The notes under the pieces were generated by a model. It had not been told where the DNA came from. It was given only the letters and a program-made list of their open reading frames with translations, and made no database searches. A DNA stretch of 64,000 nucleotides from Pelagicoccus sp. SDUM812003 (lineage in GTDB: Bacteria > Verrucomicrobiota > Verrucomicrobiia > Opitutales > Opitutaceae), in assembly GCF_031127815.1 (NCBI RefSeq), contig NZ_JARXHY010000004.1, positions 248,001-312,000 of the forward strand. The letters are read 5' to 3'. A program made the translations under genes and the position numbers. Positions 1-8,095 of the stretch are shown piece by piece (position 1 is the first letter of the stretch; every line of letters starts with the position of its first letter).

Positions 1-1
1 G

Positions 2-160
2 CGCGCCACGATCGCGCTCTCACTAGAAAAGCTCATCGAGTGTATCGATGCCCCGCTTGGCGGCTCCAAGGGACTGCATTCCGACCGAACTGCGCCCGTG
101 CTGGAGTCCGCCAAGGACCTGGAATCAGGTCCCCCGTTTCGTACCGAAATCGCGGGCTAA
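2..160 (+). CDS. 3' end of an unidentified gene (partial)
   Basis: An open frame enters from the left edge and stops with TAA at 158-160, giving 52 residues (start outside the window). The composition looks protein-like (ATIALSLEKLIECIDAPLGG followed by a polar tail), and the stop lies 37 bp before the start of the next gene on the same strand, as in an operon. I do not recognise the family. With so little sequence it could be a chance open frame in high-GC DNA, so the call is tentative. Confidence 0.4.
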   Translation, partial: RATIALSLEKLIECIDAPLGGSKGLHSDRTAPVLESAKDLESGPPFRTEIAG

Positions 161-197
161 GCGCCTGCTTGTCAGTCGGAAGCTCAACCCCGGACCC

Positions 198-668
198 ATG
201 CTCCCTCTCAAACCCTCTCGCATAGCTGTTTTCATTTTGCTCGTCGCGGCGTCACTTGTCGCCTTGCACGGTCGAGCCTCGATCTTTTCCTCGCCCGAGA
301 CGGACGACTACTTCACCGACGACGGCACCGTGCCTCTGGCCTGGGCCGCGACCACCGAAGGGGACGAGTTCGAGGTGCGCCGTTGGCAGGCTGGTGGCGA
401 CCCTCAAGGCGTGCTTGTCTACCAGGGAGGGGACACCGCCAGCTTCCTTTCCGGACTGCCGGAAGGTGTATTCGAAATACGGGTACGATCTCGCGGTCAA
501 GGCGAGCCTTTTCCCGAGTGGGAGGACGCCCATTTGCGCGTCACGGTCGACTACAAGGACATGCGAGTGGTGGCGGCGCTCATGGGAGCGGGTTTTCTGA
601 CCTTTATCGCAATCGTGGCGACCATCGTGGTCGGGCACCGGCGGGCTCTGCGAGAGGCCGCAAAATAG
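198..668 (+). CDS. Small membrane protein with an FN3-like domain
   Basis: 156 residues. An uncleaved anchor or signal peptide spans about residues 8-26. A single beta-sandwich of fibronectin-III type follows (VPLAWAATTEGDEFEVRRW, then GVFEIRVRSRGQGEPFPEW). A second hydrophobic segment lies near residues 122-147, with a basic tail (HRRALREAAK). The start at 198 is preferred over the upstream ATG at 48 because it places the hydrophobic N-terminus first, and the 48-197 stretch has no protein-like features. It sits 71 bp before a sodium:solute symporter on the same strand. Function is not known; the domain probably faces the periplasm and may assist the symporter, which is inference from position. 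Confidence 0.6.
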   Translation: MLPLKPSRIAVFILLVAASLVALHGRASIFSSPETDDYFTDDGTVPLAWAATTEGDEFEVRRWQAGGDPQGVLVYQGGDTASFLSGLPEGVFEIRVRSRGQGEPFPEWEDAHLRVTVDYKDMRVVAALMGAGFLTFIAIVATIVVGHRRALREAAK

Positions 669-739
669 CGCATGGCGACTAGAGATCGAAGAAGCCCCGT
701 CTTGAACCTCCTTTTCCCGAATCCCTGACGTTTCATCCT

Positions 740-2164
740 ATGCATCAAAACGAAACAGTGCTCAATCCCACCCTTGGATGGACCTTGTTGGCCATTTTCG
801 GCATACTCTGGGTCGCGCTCGGGCTTTTCTGGGGCCGCCGCGCCAAGAGCCTGGAAGGCTTCATGCTGGCGGGCAGAAACGTGGGCCTGGCCCTCGGCGC
901 CGCTACCGCCATGGCGACCTGGGTGACTTCCAACACCATCATGGTGGTGCCGCAGTTCGGTCTGAAGATGGGAGTTTGGGGCCTGCTGGCCTTCACCACG
1001 GCCAGTTTCGGCCTGTTTCTTTTCGCCCCTATGGCGTCTCGGATCAGATCGCTGATGCCTAAGGGCTTCACTTCGGGGGATTTCATTCGCTTGCGCTACG
1101 GCCGACCCGCTTGGGCCATCTTTCTGCTAATCTCCTTCTGCTATTCCATGGCCTGGCTCGTTTCCATGGCTATGGCCGGCGGCATCGTCCTAGAGGCCTT
1201 GGCTGGCATCGACTATCTCTATGGCATGAGCATGATCCTGTTGGTCTGCGTCATCTACACCTTGGTCGGCGGTCTGTACGCGGTGATCGGCACTGACTTC
1301 ATTCAGAGCATTATTATCCTTCTCGGAATCGTTATCGTAGGCGTGACGGCCTTGAGTAAGATCGATCTGGATACGGCTTATCAGACTGCGACGCGCACCC
1401 AGCCGGCGCTCTTCAACGCCTTGCTCCCGGTGGCTTTGCTTTCGCTGTTCAACAACATGTTCTTTGGATTCGGCGAGGTCTTTCACAACAACGTCTGGTG
1501 GAGCCGCGCTTTCGCCATGCGCAAGACGATCGTATCCAAAGCTTTCGGTTTGGCTGGCTTGTTCTGGCTGCCGATTCCTCTGGCGGTCGGCTTCGGAGCT
1601 CTCTTCAGCAACAGTCTTGGTATCAACATTACGGATATAGACATGACCGGTCCCTTGATCGCGGGTAATCTGTTGGGATCCGCTGGCGCCGTTATCTTGT
1701 TCGTAGTGGTGTTCTGTTCCCTCGGTTCCAGCATTGACAGCTTGCTCGCGGCTACCTCGGACCTGCTGGCGGAGGACGTTTATAAAAAGATGTTCAATCC
1801 GCAGGTCAGCGACGAGACGCTGCGTCGCGTTTCCACCGGGATCATCATCGGGCTAGGGCTGGTCACTTGGCTGATCTGCTTGCCCAATATCGGAAACCTC
1901 ATGACGGTGCTCTTTTTCGCAGGACCGTTTGTCGGCAGCACGATCTGGCCGGTCATCACCGGGCTGTACTGGCGCAAGGCCAATCAGATCGGAGCGGTGC
2001 TTTCGATGCTGCTAGGGATCAGCTCCGGCATGTATGCGTATTTTGGACACGGATGGTACACGGCATCGCTTGTGGCGACCGTGGTATCCATGATTACTAC
2101 TTTTGCTTCCGTGGCGCTCTCTCGAACGGAATTCGATTGGGAGCTGCTGAATGAAAAACACTAA
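740..2164 (+). CDS. Sodium:solute symporter (SSS family)
   Basis: 474 residues, very hydrophobic, with about 13 predicted membrane segments, the normal size and pattern for the SSS family (TC 2.A.21). Family-like stretches include SLEGFMLAGRNVGLALGAAT near the N-terminus, VGGLYAVIGTDFIQSII in the middle and FCSLGSSIDSLLAATSDLL in the second half. Family members use the sodium gradient to import sugars, amino acids, ureides or nucleobases; the substrate cannot be read from sequence. The gene is followed after 14 bp by a 41-residue membrane peptide, and then by carbamoyltransferase, AsnB, aminomutase-like, carbamoylase and amidase genes. It therefore probably imports the substrate or product of that pathway (inference). 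Confidence 0.9.
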   Translation: MHQNETVLNPTLGWTLLAIFGILWVALGLFWGRRAKSLEGFMLAGRNVGLALGAATAMATWVTSNTIMVVPQFGLKMGVWGLLAFTTASFGLFLFAPMASRIRSLMPKGFTSGDFIRLRYGRPAWAIFLLISFCYSMAWLVSMAMAGGIVLEALAGIDYLYGMSMILLVCVIYTLVGGLYAVIGTDFIQSIIILLGIVIVGVTALSKIDLDTAYQTATRTQPALFNALLPVALLSLFNNMFFGFGEVFHNNVWWSRAFAMRKTIVSKAFGLAGLFWLPIPLAVGFGALFSNSLGINITDIDMTGPLIAGNLLGSAGAVILFVVVFCSLGSSIDSLLAATSDLLAEDVYKKMFNPQVSDETLRRVSTGIIIGLGLVTWLICLPNIGNLMTVLFFAGPFVGSTIWPVITGLYWRKANQIGAVLSMLLGISSGMYAYFGHGWYTASLVATVVSMITTFASVALSRTEFDWELLNEKH

Positions 2165-2178
2165 CCCCTAAAAATGAA

Positions 2179-2304
2179 ATGATCTTATTTCCGGAATCCA
2201 TCGTATCGGGGCTGATCGTGGGCGCTTTGTGCCTCACGGGCATAGCCATCGTTTCGTTGATCGCTATGATCATCAAGGACTATCTAACAAAGGACGTTTG
2301 GTAG
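2179..2304 (+). CDS. 41-residue single-pass membrane peptide, likely symporter accessory protein
   Basis: ATG at 2179, TAG at 2302-2304, 41 residues. The peptide is one hydrophobic helix (about residues 8-32, IVSGLIVGALCLTGIAIVSL) with a short charged C-terminus (KDYLTKDVW). It lies 14 bp after the symporter stop, and the carbamoyltransferase ATG follows one base after its stop, so the three are almost certainly co-translated. Short one-helix proteins placed directly after sodium symporters are known as small accessory subunits; this one fits in size and position. No strong ribosome binding site is visible, so coupling to symporter translation is likely. The role is inferred. Confidence 0.65.
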   Translation: MILFPESIVSGLIVGALCLTGIAIVSLIAMIIKDYLTKDVW

Positions 2305-2305
2305 A

Positions 2306-3400
2306 ATGAGCGACAAACTAGAGTTAAACAAGCGTGCCGAGTTCCTTTCGCCTCCCGATGGGGTGGAAACGCTCAGGCCCGAGCCTAATAGTCTTTTTGA
2401 AAACAACCCCGTGCGGCTGTCCGTGCTGCGGGCTTTGGAAGGACGCTCCATCCTTTCGGTGAAGGACTTCACTCGGGAGGAGGTGATCGAAATCGCTAAG
2501 CTAGCGGCGATCTTGGAGAACTTCGAGATCGCGCCTTACCACATCATGGACGGCAAGATCGTCACAACCGCCTTTTTCGAGGCGAGCACTCGGACCCGGC
2601 TCTCTTTCGAAAGCGCCGTGCTGCGCCTCGATGGGAAGGTGCTTTCCATCCCCGAAGGCGGGGTGACCGGCGTGCGCAAAGGCGAGTCGCTGGACGACAT
2701 CGGCATGATGTTCAACGCCTATTGCGATATGGTGATCATGCGGCATACGGAGACGGATTCGCTGGAGCGCCTGACGAAGGGGCTGCGCGTTCCGCTTATC
2801 AACGCCGGCAATGGAAGCGGGGAGCATCCTACCCAGTCTCTCGCAGATTGGTACGCCCTGCTCAAGTGGCGCCCTAAGCTGGCCGAGACGGATCCAAGCA
2901 AGCGGAGCAAGAAGCTCTGTCTTGGGATTTTGGGTACGCCAGGCAGCATGCGCGCCGTGAAGAGCTTTCTTCTGATGTCGCTGATGTTCCAGGATCGGAT
3001 CAGCAAGGTCATCGTGATATCTCAGATGGCGGATCCCTTTGGGGAAGACTTGGTGACTGAGCTCGAGAAAGCGGGTATTCAGTACAAGGTTACGAACAAC
3101 ATGAAGAAATACGTGCCCAAGCTGGACGTTATCTACATGAACTCGATCGCGTTTCTAGGGGACAGCTACAAAAATCTCGATGCCGAGTTCCAGCTCAACA
3201 AGGAAAGCGAGTTGAAGGAAGAGGCGGTTATATTGCACCCGTTGGCTCGGCTTAGCGAACTGGACAAGTCTCTCGACGACACGGCTCACAATCTATACTT
3301 CTCGCAGGCGCATGGAGCCGTTTTCGTACGGCAAGCCCTGCTCATCGCAATCAGCGGTCGTCTCGATCGCTTGCCAAAGGAAATTCCGGTCGTCGACTAA
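2306..3400 (+). CDS. Divergent aspartate/ornithine carbamoyltransferase homologue
   Basis: 364 residues, about 50 longer than catalytic PyrB because of an N-terminal extension (residues 1-45). The carbamoyl-phosphate site is intact: STRTR at 94-98, K125 in the 80s-loop equivalent, R146 (MRH), HPTQ at 174-177, R216, and HPLAR at 311-315 (PyrB has HPLPR). The loop that binds the aspartate carboxylate in PyrB (TRVQ, Arg229/Gln231 in E. coli) is replaced by NSIAFLGD around residues 279-286, so the acceptor is probably not aspartate. The next gene is an AsnB-type amidotransferase 81 bp downstream and no other pyrimidine genes are nearby. Best reading: it carbamoylates another amine (family knowledge plus inference). 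A degenerate PyrB cannot be excluded. Confidence 0.8.
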   Translation: MSDKLELNKRAEFLSPPDGVETLRPEPNSLFENNPVRLSVLRALEGRSILSVKDFTREEVIEIAKLAAILENFEIAPYHIMDGKIVTTAFFEASTRTRLSFESAVLRLDGKVLSIPEGGVTGVRKGESLDDIGMMFNAYCDMVIMRHTETDSLERLTKGLRVPLINAGNGSGEHPTQSLADWYALLKWRPKLAETDPSKRSKKLCLGILGTPGSMRAVKSFLLMSLMFQDRISKVIVISQMADPFGEDLVTELEKAGIQYKVTNNMKKYVPKLDVIYMNSIAFLGDSYKNLDAEFQLNKESELKEEAVILHPLARLSELDKSLDDTAHNLYFSQAHGAVFVRQALLIAISGRLDRLPKEIPVVD

Positions 3401-3481
3401 GTGGCCGTTTCCTTCTCACCGCTACGGTCCATGAGCTCCGCTTGTGGACTGCCGAAGCTAACTCAGGAATAAGATACCTAA

Positions 3482-5458
3482 ATGTGTGGAATAGCAGGAT
3501 TTTTCTCAGCAGCGCCATTGTATCCAGAAGACGATGCCACCTTGTCTCGAATGCTGGATACGATCTATCATCGGGGACCCGATGGAGAGGGCGCTCATAT
3601 CGATCATGCTCGAGGAGTAGCCATGGGGCACACTCGACTGTCGATTATCGACTTGAACACCGGCGAGCAGCCGATCTTGAGCAAGGACGACCGGTTGGCG
3701 CTCACCGTCAACGGCGAGTTCTACGACTTCAAGAAATATCGATCCCACGCCATGGCGGAAGGAGACCGGTTTCGCTGCAAGTCGGATAGCGAGATCGCGT
3801 TGAGCTTGTATCGAAAATATGGATTGAGCTTTGTCGACCACCTGCGCGGAGAGTTCGCGTTCGCTCTCTACGACAAGGAGCAGGACCAGATGATTTTCGT
3901 CCGAGATCGATTCGGCATCCGTCCGCTGTTCTTTCACAACAATGGTGAGATGCTGGTTTACGGTTCCGAGGTCAAGTCGGTCATCGCTCATCCCAAAGTG
4001 CCGAAGCGCCTATGCCGCAAGGCCGCCTTGCATCAGCTGATGCAGACGATCAAGCCGGGGACTTCCGCCTTTGAGGGAGTCGTCGCTCTGGAGCCGGGAC
4101 ACATGATGGTCGTGAAGCGACGTAACGGAAAACTGGAGACGAACGTACGAAAGTACTGGGACCTCGATTTTCCAGAAGTCGACCAGCGCGATGCCTTGCT
4201 GACGGAGGAGGATCACATCGAGCGGATTCGCGAGAAGCTGATCGAATCGATCGTTTTCCGTTTGGAAGCGGACGTGCCGGTTGGTTGCTACCTTTCGGGC
4301 GGGATCGACAGTTGCTGCATCCTTGGCTTGGCCAGCGGGGCCATGCAGAGTCCGGTCAAGGCCTTCACCATCAGCTTCGACGACGACAAGTACGACGAGG
4401 CCCACATCGCCAAGGAGATGTCCGACAGCATGGGGGCGGATCAGGAGCAGATAAACCTCAAGGCTGCCGACCTGTATGGGGAGAACTATATTCGTACGGT
4501 GTGGCATGCGGAGCGTACCTTTTACAACACCCTTGGTGTAGCTAAGTACCTCATGAGCAAGCGTGTCCGCGAATGTGGATACAAGACGGTGGTTACTGGC
4601 GAGGGCGCGGACGAGCTTTTCGGCGGGTATCCGGCGTTCAAGCGCGACATGTTCCTCTATGGACTGGAAACGGAGGATCCCAAGGAGCGCGAGCGCTTGC
4701 AGGGCTTGCTCGACGAATCGAACAAGCTGTTCAAGGGCGCCATCCTCGCCGAGAATCGCTTGCGTCACCCGGCGTTCGAAGAGCTGTGCGGTTTTACTCC
4801 TTCGTGGATTCAGCCTTGGATGGCTACGCTGGAGCTGGCGCGGCCGCTCCTCAGCGACGATTCGCTGGAGGAGATCGGTGACTACGACCCGATCGAGCAG
4901 ATCGCTTCCAAGATCGATGCCAAGATGCTTCTGAACCGTCACCCGCTGGACAAGGCTCAGTACACCTGGAGCAAGTGCCAGCTGGAAGGTCAGATCTTGA
5001 ACTGGGGCGGCGACCGCGTGGATATGGCGAATTCCATGGAGTCTCGTCCGGCTTTCCTCGACCACCATCTAGCAGAAGCAGCCATTCAGGTGCCGCCGAA
5101 TCTGCGCATCAAAGGGAATGTCGAGAAATGGGTCCTGCGCGAGGCCGTCAAGGGCGTGCTTCCCGAGGTGCTATACAAGCGCGAGAAGTTCGCCTTCATG
5201 GCCCCGCCCGCCCATACCAGTCCGGACAAGTTGGCCAAGGTGAACGAGCTGATCGAGCGATTCCTGAACCCGGATAGCGTACGGGAGGCTGGCATCCTCA
5301 GTCCGGAGCGCACCGAGACTTTCCTCAAACACTATCGCGAGGACAAGGACCCGATCTCCCTGACGCGAAAGGATACGCTCCTCAACCACCTGATTTGCCT
5401 GCAGATCATGCACGACAAATTCATCGAAACGGAGGCAGCATATGGGAAGCCGAACTGA
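3482..5458 (+). CDS. AsnB-type glutamine-dependent amidotransferase (asparagine synthase family)
   Basis: 658 residues with both domains of the asparagine synthase family. The N-terminal class II glutaminase has Cys2 as nucleophile (MCGIAGF), R52, NGEF at 78-81 and D102. The C-terminal ATP-pyrophosphatase has the SGGIDS loop at 272-277 and TGEGADELFGGYPAFKRD further on. Members activate a carboxylate with ATP and transfer ammonia from glutamine to make an amide; many act on substrates other than aspartate. A purine-rich AGGAATAAG precedes the start. The 3' end overlaps the radical SAM gene by 17 bp. Given its company (carbamoyltransferase, aminomutase-like enzyme, carbamoylase), it probably amidates a dedicated metabolite rather than supplying general asparagine. 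Confidence 0.9.
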   Translation: MCGIAGFFSAAPLYPEDDATLSRMLDTIYHRGPDGEGAHIDHARGVAMGHTRLSIIDLNTGEQPILSKDDRLALTVNGEFYDFKKYRSHAMAEGDRFRCKSDSEIALSLYRKYGLSFVDHLRGEFAFALYDKEQDQMIFVRDRFGIRPLFFHNNGEMLVYGSEVKSVIAHPKVPKRLCRKAALHQLMQTIKPGTSAFEGVVALEPGHMMVVKRRNGKLETNVRKYWDLDFPEVDQRDALLTEEDHIERIREKLIESIVFRLEADVPVGCYLSGGIDSCCILGLASGAMQSPVKAFTISFDDDKYDEAHIAKEMSDSMGADQEQINLKAADLYGENYIRTVWHAERTFYNTLGVAKYLMSKRVRECGYKTVVTGEGADELFGGYPAFKRDMFLYGLETEDPKERERLQGLLDESNKLFKGAILAENRLRHPAFEELCGFTPSWIQPWMATLELARPLLSDDSLEEIGDYDPIEQIASKIDAKMLLNRHPLDKAQYTWSKCQLEGQILNWGGDRVDMANSMESRPAFLDHHLAEAAIQVPPNLRIKGNVEKWVLREAVKGVLPEVLYKREKFAFMAPPAHTSPDKLAKVNELIERFLNPDSVREAGILSPERTETFLKHYREDKDPISLTRKDTLLNHLICLQIMHDKFIETEAAYGKPN

Positions 5459-6788
5459 CTACTTGAATACGGACAAAGGGGCGTCCGTTCGGGCCGGCAT
5501 TCGGGACACCTTTCTCGAACAGGTTGCGGACTTAGACGTGCGCTACCAGCGTGGCGGCGTGAGCCGACTCTCCGCTTATGCGAAATCCGACGGTGACAAG
5601 CGGCCGCAGAGGCCGCTCTACAGCCCGGAGGAAGCTCGCCGGTTGATCGAGCTCGGAGTCGAGCAGCGCATGAAGGTCAAGATCAGCGACCACTACAATG
5701 CTCTGGTGCAGGGTAGCGGCAGCATGCCTCCAAGCGAAGCTCTGGCGAACCTCGTCACGGCGCGCGGCGAGGAAGTGGCCGACCTCTCCGGCGAGATCGA
5801 CCCCAGCAATCAGCTCGGCTATAGCCCGTTGCCAGGAGTGCTGCACAAGTACGAGATGGCTCTGCTGTACGTAGCGAAGACCTGCAGCGCCCATTGCCGC
5901 TACTGCTATCGATCTGACCTCTTTTCCGGCATTTCCGGAAAGCAGCTGGCCAAGATCGATCCAGTTGTTGAATACATCGAAAACCACAATGATCAGGTCG
6001 TCAAGAACGGCGGCAAGCATCCGAAAAGCGGTCACCCTGCGTTGAAGGAGGTCTTGTTGTCCGGAGGCGATCCAATGATCCTGAGCAACAAGAAGCTCGC
6101 CCAATGGCTGAGCGCGCTTGCGGATGCCGGTATCCAAAAGATAAGGATCGGAACCAAGGAGCTCGCATTTTTCCCTCAGCGTTTCGACGACGCGTTCTTC
6201 GCCATGTTGGACGCGTTTCACGAATACTACTCAGACACGCGCATCGTGTTCGCGACTCACTTCACGCATCCGGACGAGTTTCTGTTTCGCGACGAGGAAG
6301 GAGATCCGTGCGATTTGGGAAACGGAAGGCTCGAATGGCTTTCGCCGGTGTACAACGCGGTAGCCCATCTAGGCGAACGTCGACACTTCGTTTCGCTGGA
6401 AAACCAGACGCCGATCATCCGCGACGTGAACGATGATGCGAAGGCCCTGCGCGTTCTTCAGCGCGAGCTGTACGCCCATGGAATTGGGAACCACTATTTC
6501 TTCCAATGCCGACAGATCCAGGGCTTTCGAGCCTTCGCGATTCCGGTGGAGGAGACGCTCTCGATCTTCAACGAGTCCAAGCGCGGCCTCTCGGGTGTGG
6601 AGAGTCACGCTCGGTTGGTGATGTCGGCGGAAGAAGGGAAGATGGAGATCTGCGGCGTGGCGGGCGACCAGATCGTTTTTCGCCGTCTACGCGTACCTGG
6701 CGCCGCTGAAGAGCAAGGTAGGCTCTACATCGCTCCTCGCAATCCCGACGCGTATTGGATCACCGACTACGATTTGAAATCCACCTAG
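5442..6788 (+). CDS. KamA-type radical SAM enzyme (lysine 2,3-aminomutase family)
   Basis: 448 residues. The CX3CX2C cluster motif is at C148, C152 and C155 (CSAHCRYCYR), with SGGDP at 207-211. R157 matches Arg134 of clostridial lysine 2,3-aminomutase, which binds the substrate carboxylate. K400 (EEGK) matches the PLP lysine. Asp293, which holds the lysine side-chain amine in that enzyme, is replaced by R357 (QCRQIQG), and the Asp330 region is not acidic (LVMSAEE). The substrate is therefore probably an amino acid with an acidic or amide side chain, as in glutamate 2,3-aminomutase (inference from alignment by eye). GGAGG at 5431-5435, six bases before the ATG inside asnB, shows coupled translation. 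Confidence 0.85.
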   Translation: MGSRTDYLNTDKGASVRAGIRDTFLEQVADLDVRYQRGGVSRLSAYAKSDGDKRPQRPLYSPEEARRLIELGVEQRMKVKISDHYNALVQGSGSMPPSEALANLVTARGEEVADLSGEIDPSNQLGYSPLPGVLHKYEMALLYVAKTCSAHCRYCYRSDLFSGISGKQLAKIDPVVEYIENHNDQVVKNGGKHPKSGHPALKEVLLSGGDPMILSNKKLAQWLSALADAGIQKIRIGTKELAFFPQRFDDAFFAMLDAFHEYYSDTRIVFATHFTHPDEFLFRDEEGDPCDLGNGRLEWLSPVYNAVAHLGERRHFVSLENQTPIIRDVNDDAKALRVLQRELYAHGIGNHYFFQCRQIQGFRAFAIPVEETLSIFNESKRGLSGVESHARLVMSAEEGKMEICGVAGDQIVFRRLRVPGAAEEQGRLYIAPRNPDAYWITDYDLKST

Positions 6789-6810
6789 CGACTGAAACGG
6801 AAGGGAAACC

Positions 6811-8049
6811 ATGACTTGTATTGATATCGAACGTTTGAAGCGGGACTTTTTCGAGCTTTCCGAAATCGGAAGGAACGAGGAGGACCGAGGCATCTACCGG
6901 ACCGCGTTTTCGGAGGCCGATATGGAAGGGCGAGCATGGTTTCGCTCCAAGCTGGAAGAGATCGGCCTGGAGACGCGCGTCGATGGAGCGGCAAACGTTT
7001 TCGGCCGTCTCAAGTCTTCGGATACGAAAGCGAAGACGGTTATCGTGGGCTCGCATCTCGACACGGTGCCCTGCGCGGGGGCTTTGGACGGGAGCCTAGG
7101 CGTTCTGGTCGGCCTGGAATGCCTGCGGGTCTTGAAGGAGCGTGGCGAGACGTTCGATCGCCATCTAGAGGTGGTGGCATTCAGCGACGAGGAAGGGCGG
7201 TTCGGAGGGATGTTTGGATCGCAATCGGTAGTCGGCTCGGTGACTCCGGAAACCTTGGAGTACTACAGCGACCAGGAGGGATGCACGCTGGGCGAAGCTA
7301 TGAAGCGTCGCGGGCTCAAGCCGTTTGACGCGTTGGACGCCGCCCTGGATCCGGCGGATATAGAAAGCTACCTGGAGCTGCATATCGAGCAGGGACCGGT
7401 GCTGGACAACCTACGCAAGTCGGTGGGCATCGTGGAAAACATCACCGGCCTTTTCAAGTGGCTCATCAAGATTCGCGGCACCGCGAATCACGCCGGCACC
7501 ACGCCGATGGAGATGAGACAGGACGCCTTCATGGGGCTCGCCGACTTCGCCCATGAGATCCCTCGCATCCTAGAGGAAAACGGTTCGGAGCTCAGCCGGG
7601 CTACCATCGGGCGGGCCCAGATCCTGCCCGGAGCCCCGAACACCGTGCCTGGTCTGGTGGAGCTGACCATCGACGTTCGCGACACTTCGAAGCAGATCCT
7701 GGAGGAGCTCGGGGAGGCGTTTCACCGGGCTCTGTCGGCGATCGCGAGGCGCCGGAAACTGATGTTCGACTACGAGATCCAAAGCGTGATCGAGCCTACG
7801 CAGTGCCACCCGGAGATCGTAGATTCCCTAGAGTCGGCGGCCAAAGAACTCGATCTCAACTACTTGCGAATGCCAAGCGGAGCGGCCCACGATGCCCAGA
7901 TCATGGCTCAGCTGACGCGGGTGGGCATGATCTTCGTGCCGAGCAAGGACGGGAAGAGCCATTCTCCCGCAGAGTGGACCGCGTGGACCGACATCGAGTC
8001 CGGAGCGAATCTGGCCTTGCATGCCCTCAAGCGAATGGCAGGCGCCTGA
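6811..8049 (+). CDS. M20-family Zn hydrolase, hydantoinase/carbamoylase type
   Basis: 412 residues, the usual length for the L-carbamoylase / beta-ureidopropionase / allantoate amidohydrolase group. Metal ligands are readable: H82 and D93 (GSHLDTVPCAGALDG), E127/E128 (DEEG), H191 (ELHIEQGP) and H384 (KDGKSHSPAEW). Dimer and substrate-site features are H227 (HAGTTPM), N277 and R290 (GAPNTVP, IDVRD) and H360 (SGAAHDAQ). These enzymes hydrolyse N-carbamoyl amino acids or ureides to the free amine, CO2 and ammonia. The gene starts 22 bp after the radical SAM gene behind a good GGAAGGG site. In this cluster it could reverse the carbamoyltransferase step. The exact substrate is unknown. Confidence 0.85.
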   Translation: MTCIDIERLKRDFFELSEIGRNEEDRGIYRTAFSEADMEGRAWFRSKLEEIGLETRVDGAANVFGRLKSSDTKAKTVIVGSHLDTVPCAGALDGSLGVLVGLECLRVLKERGETFDRHLEVVAFSDEEGRFGGMFGSQSVVGSVTPETLEYYSDQEGCTLGEAMKRRGLKPFDALDAALDPADIESYLELHIEQGPVLDNLRKSVGIVENITGLFKWLIKIRGTANHAGTTPMEMRQDAFMGLADFAHEIPRILEENGSELSRATIGRAQILPGAPNTVPGLVELTIDVRDTSKQILEELGEAFHRALSAIARRRKLMFDYEIQSVIEPTQCHPEIVDSLESAAKELDLNYLRMPSGAAHDAQIMAQLTRVGMIFVPSKDGKSHSPAEWTAWTDIESGANLALHALKRMAGA

Positions 8050-8095
8050 GGCGAAATCCGTTTACCTATCTATCGTTTTGAAACAAACCGTTCGC

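Noticed and set aside
4010-5068. 352-codon open frame opposite asnB
   Set aside because: asnB is unambiguous on the + strand. The antisense frame shows no signal, motif or ribosome binding site.
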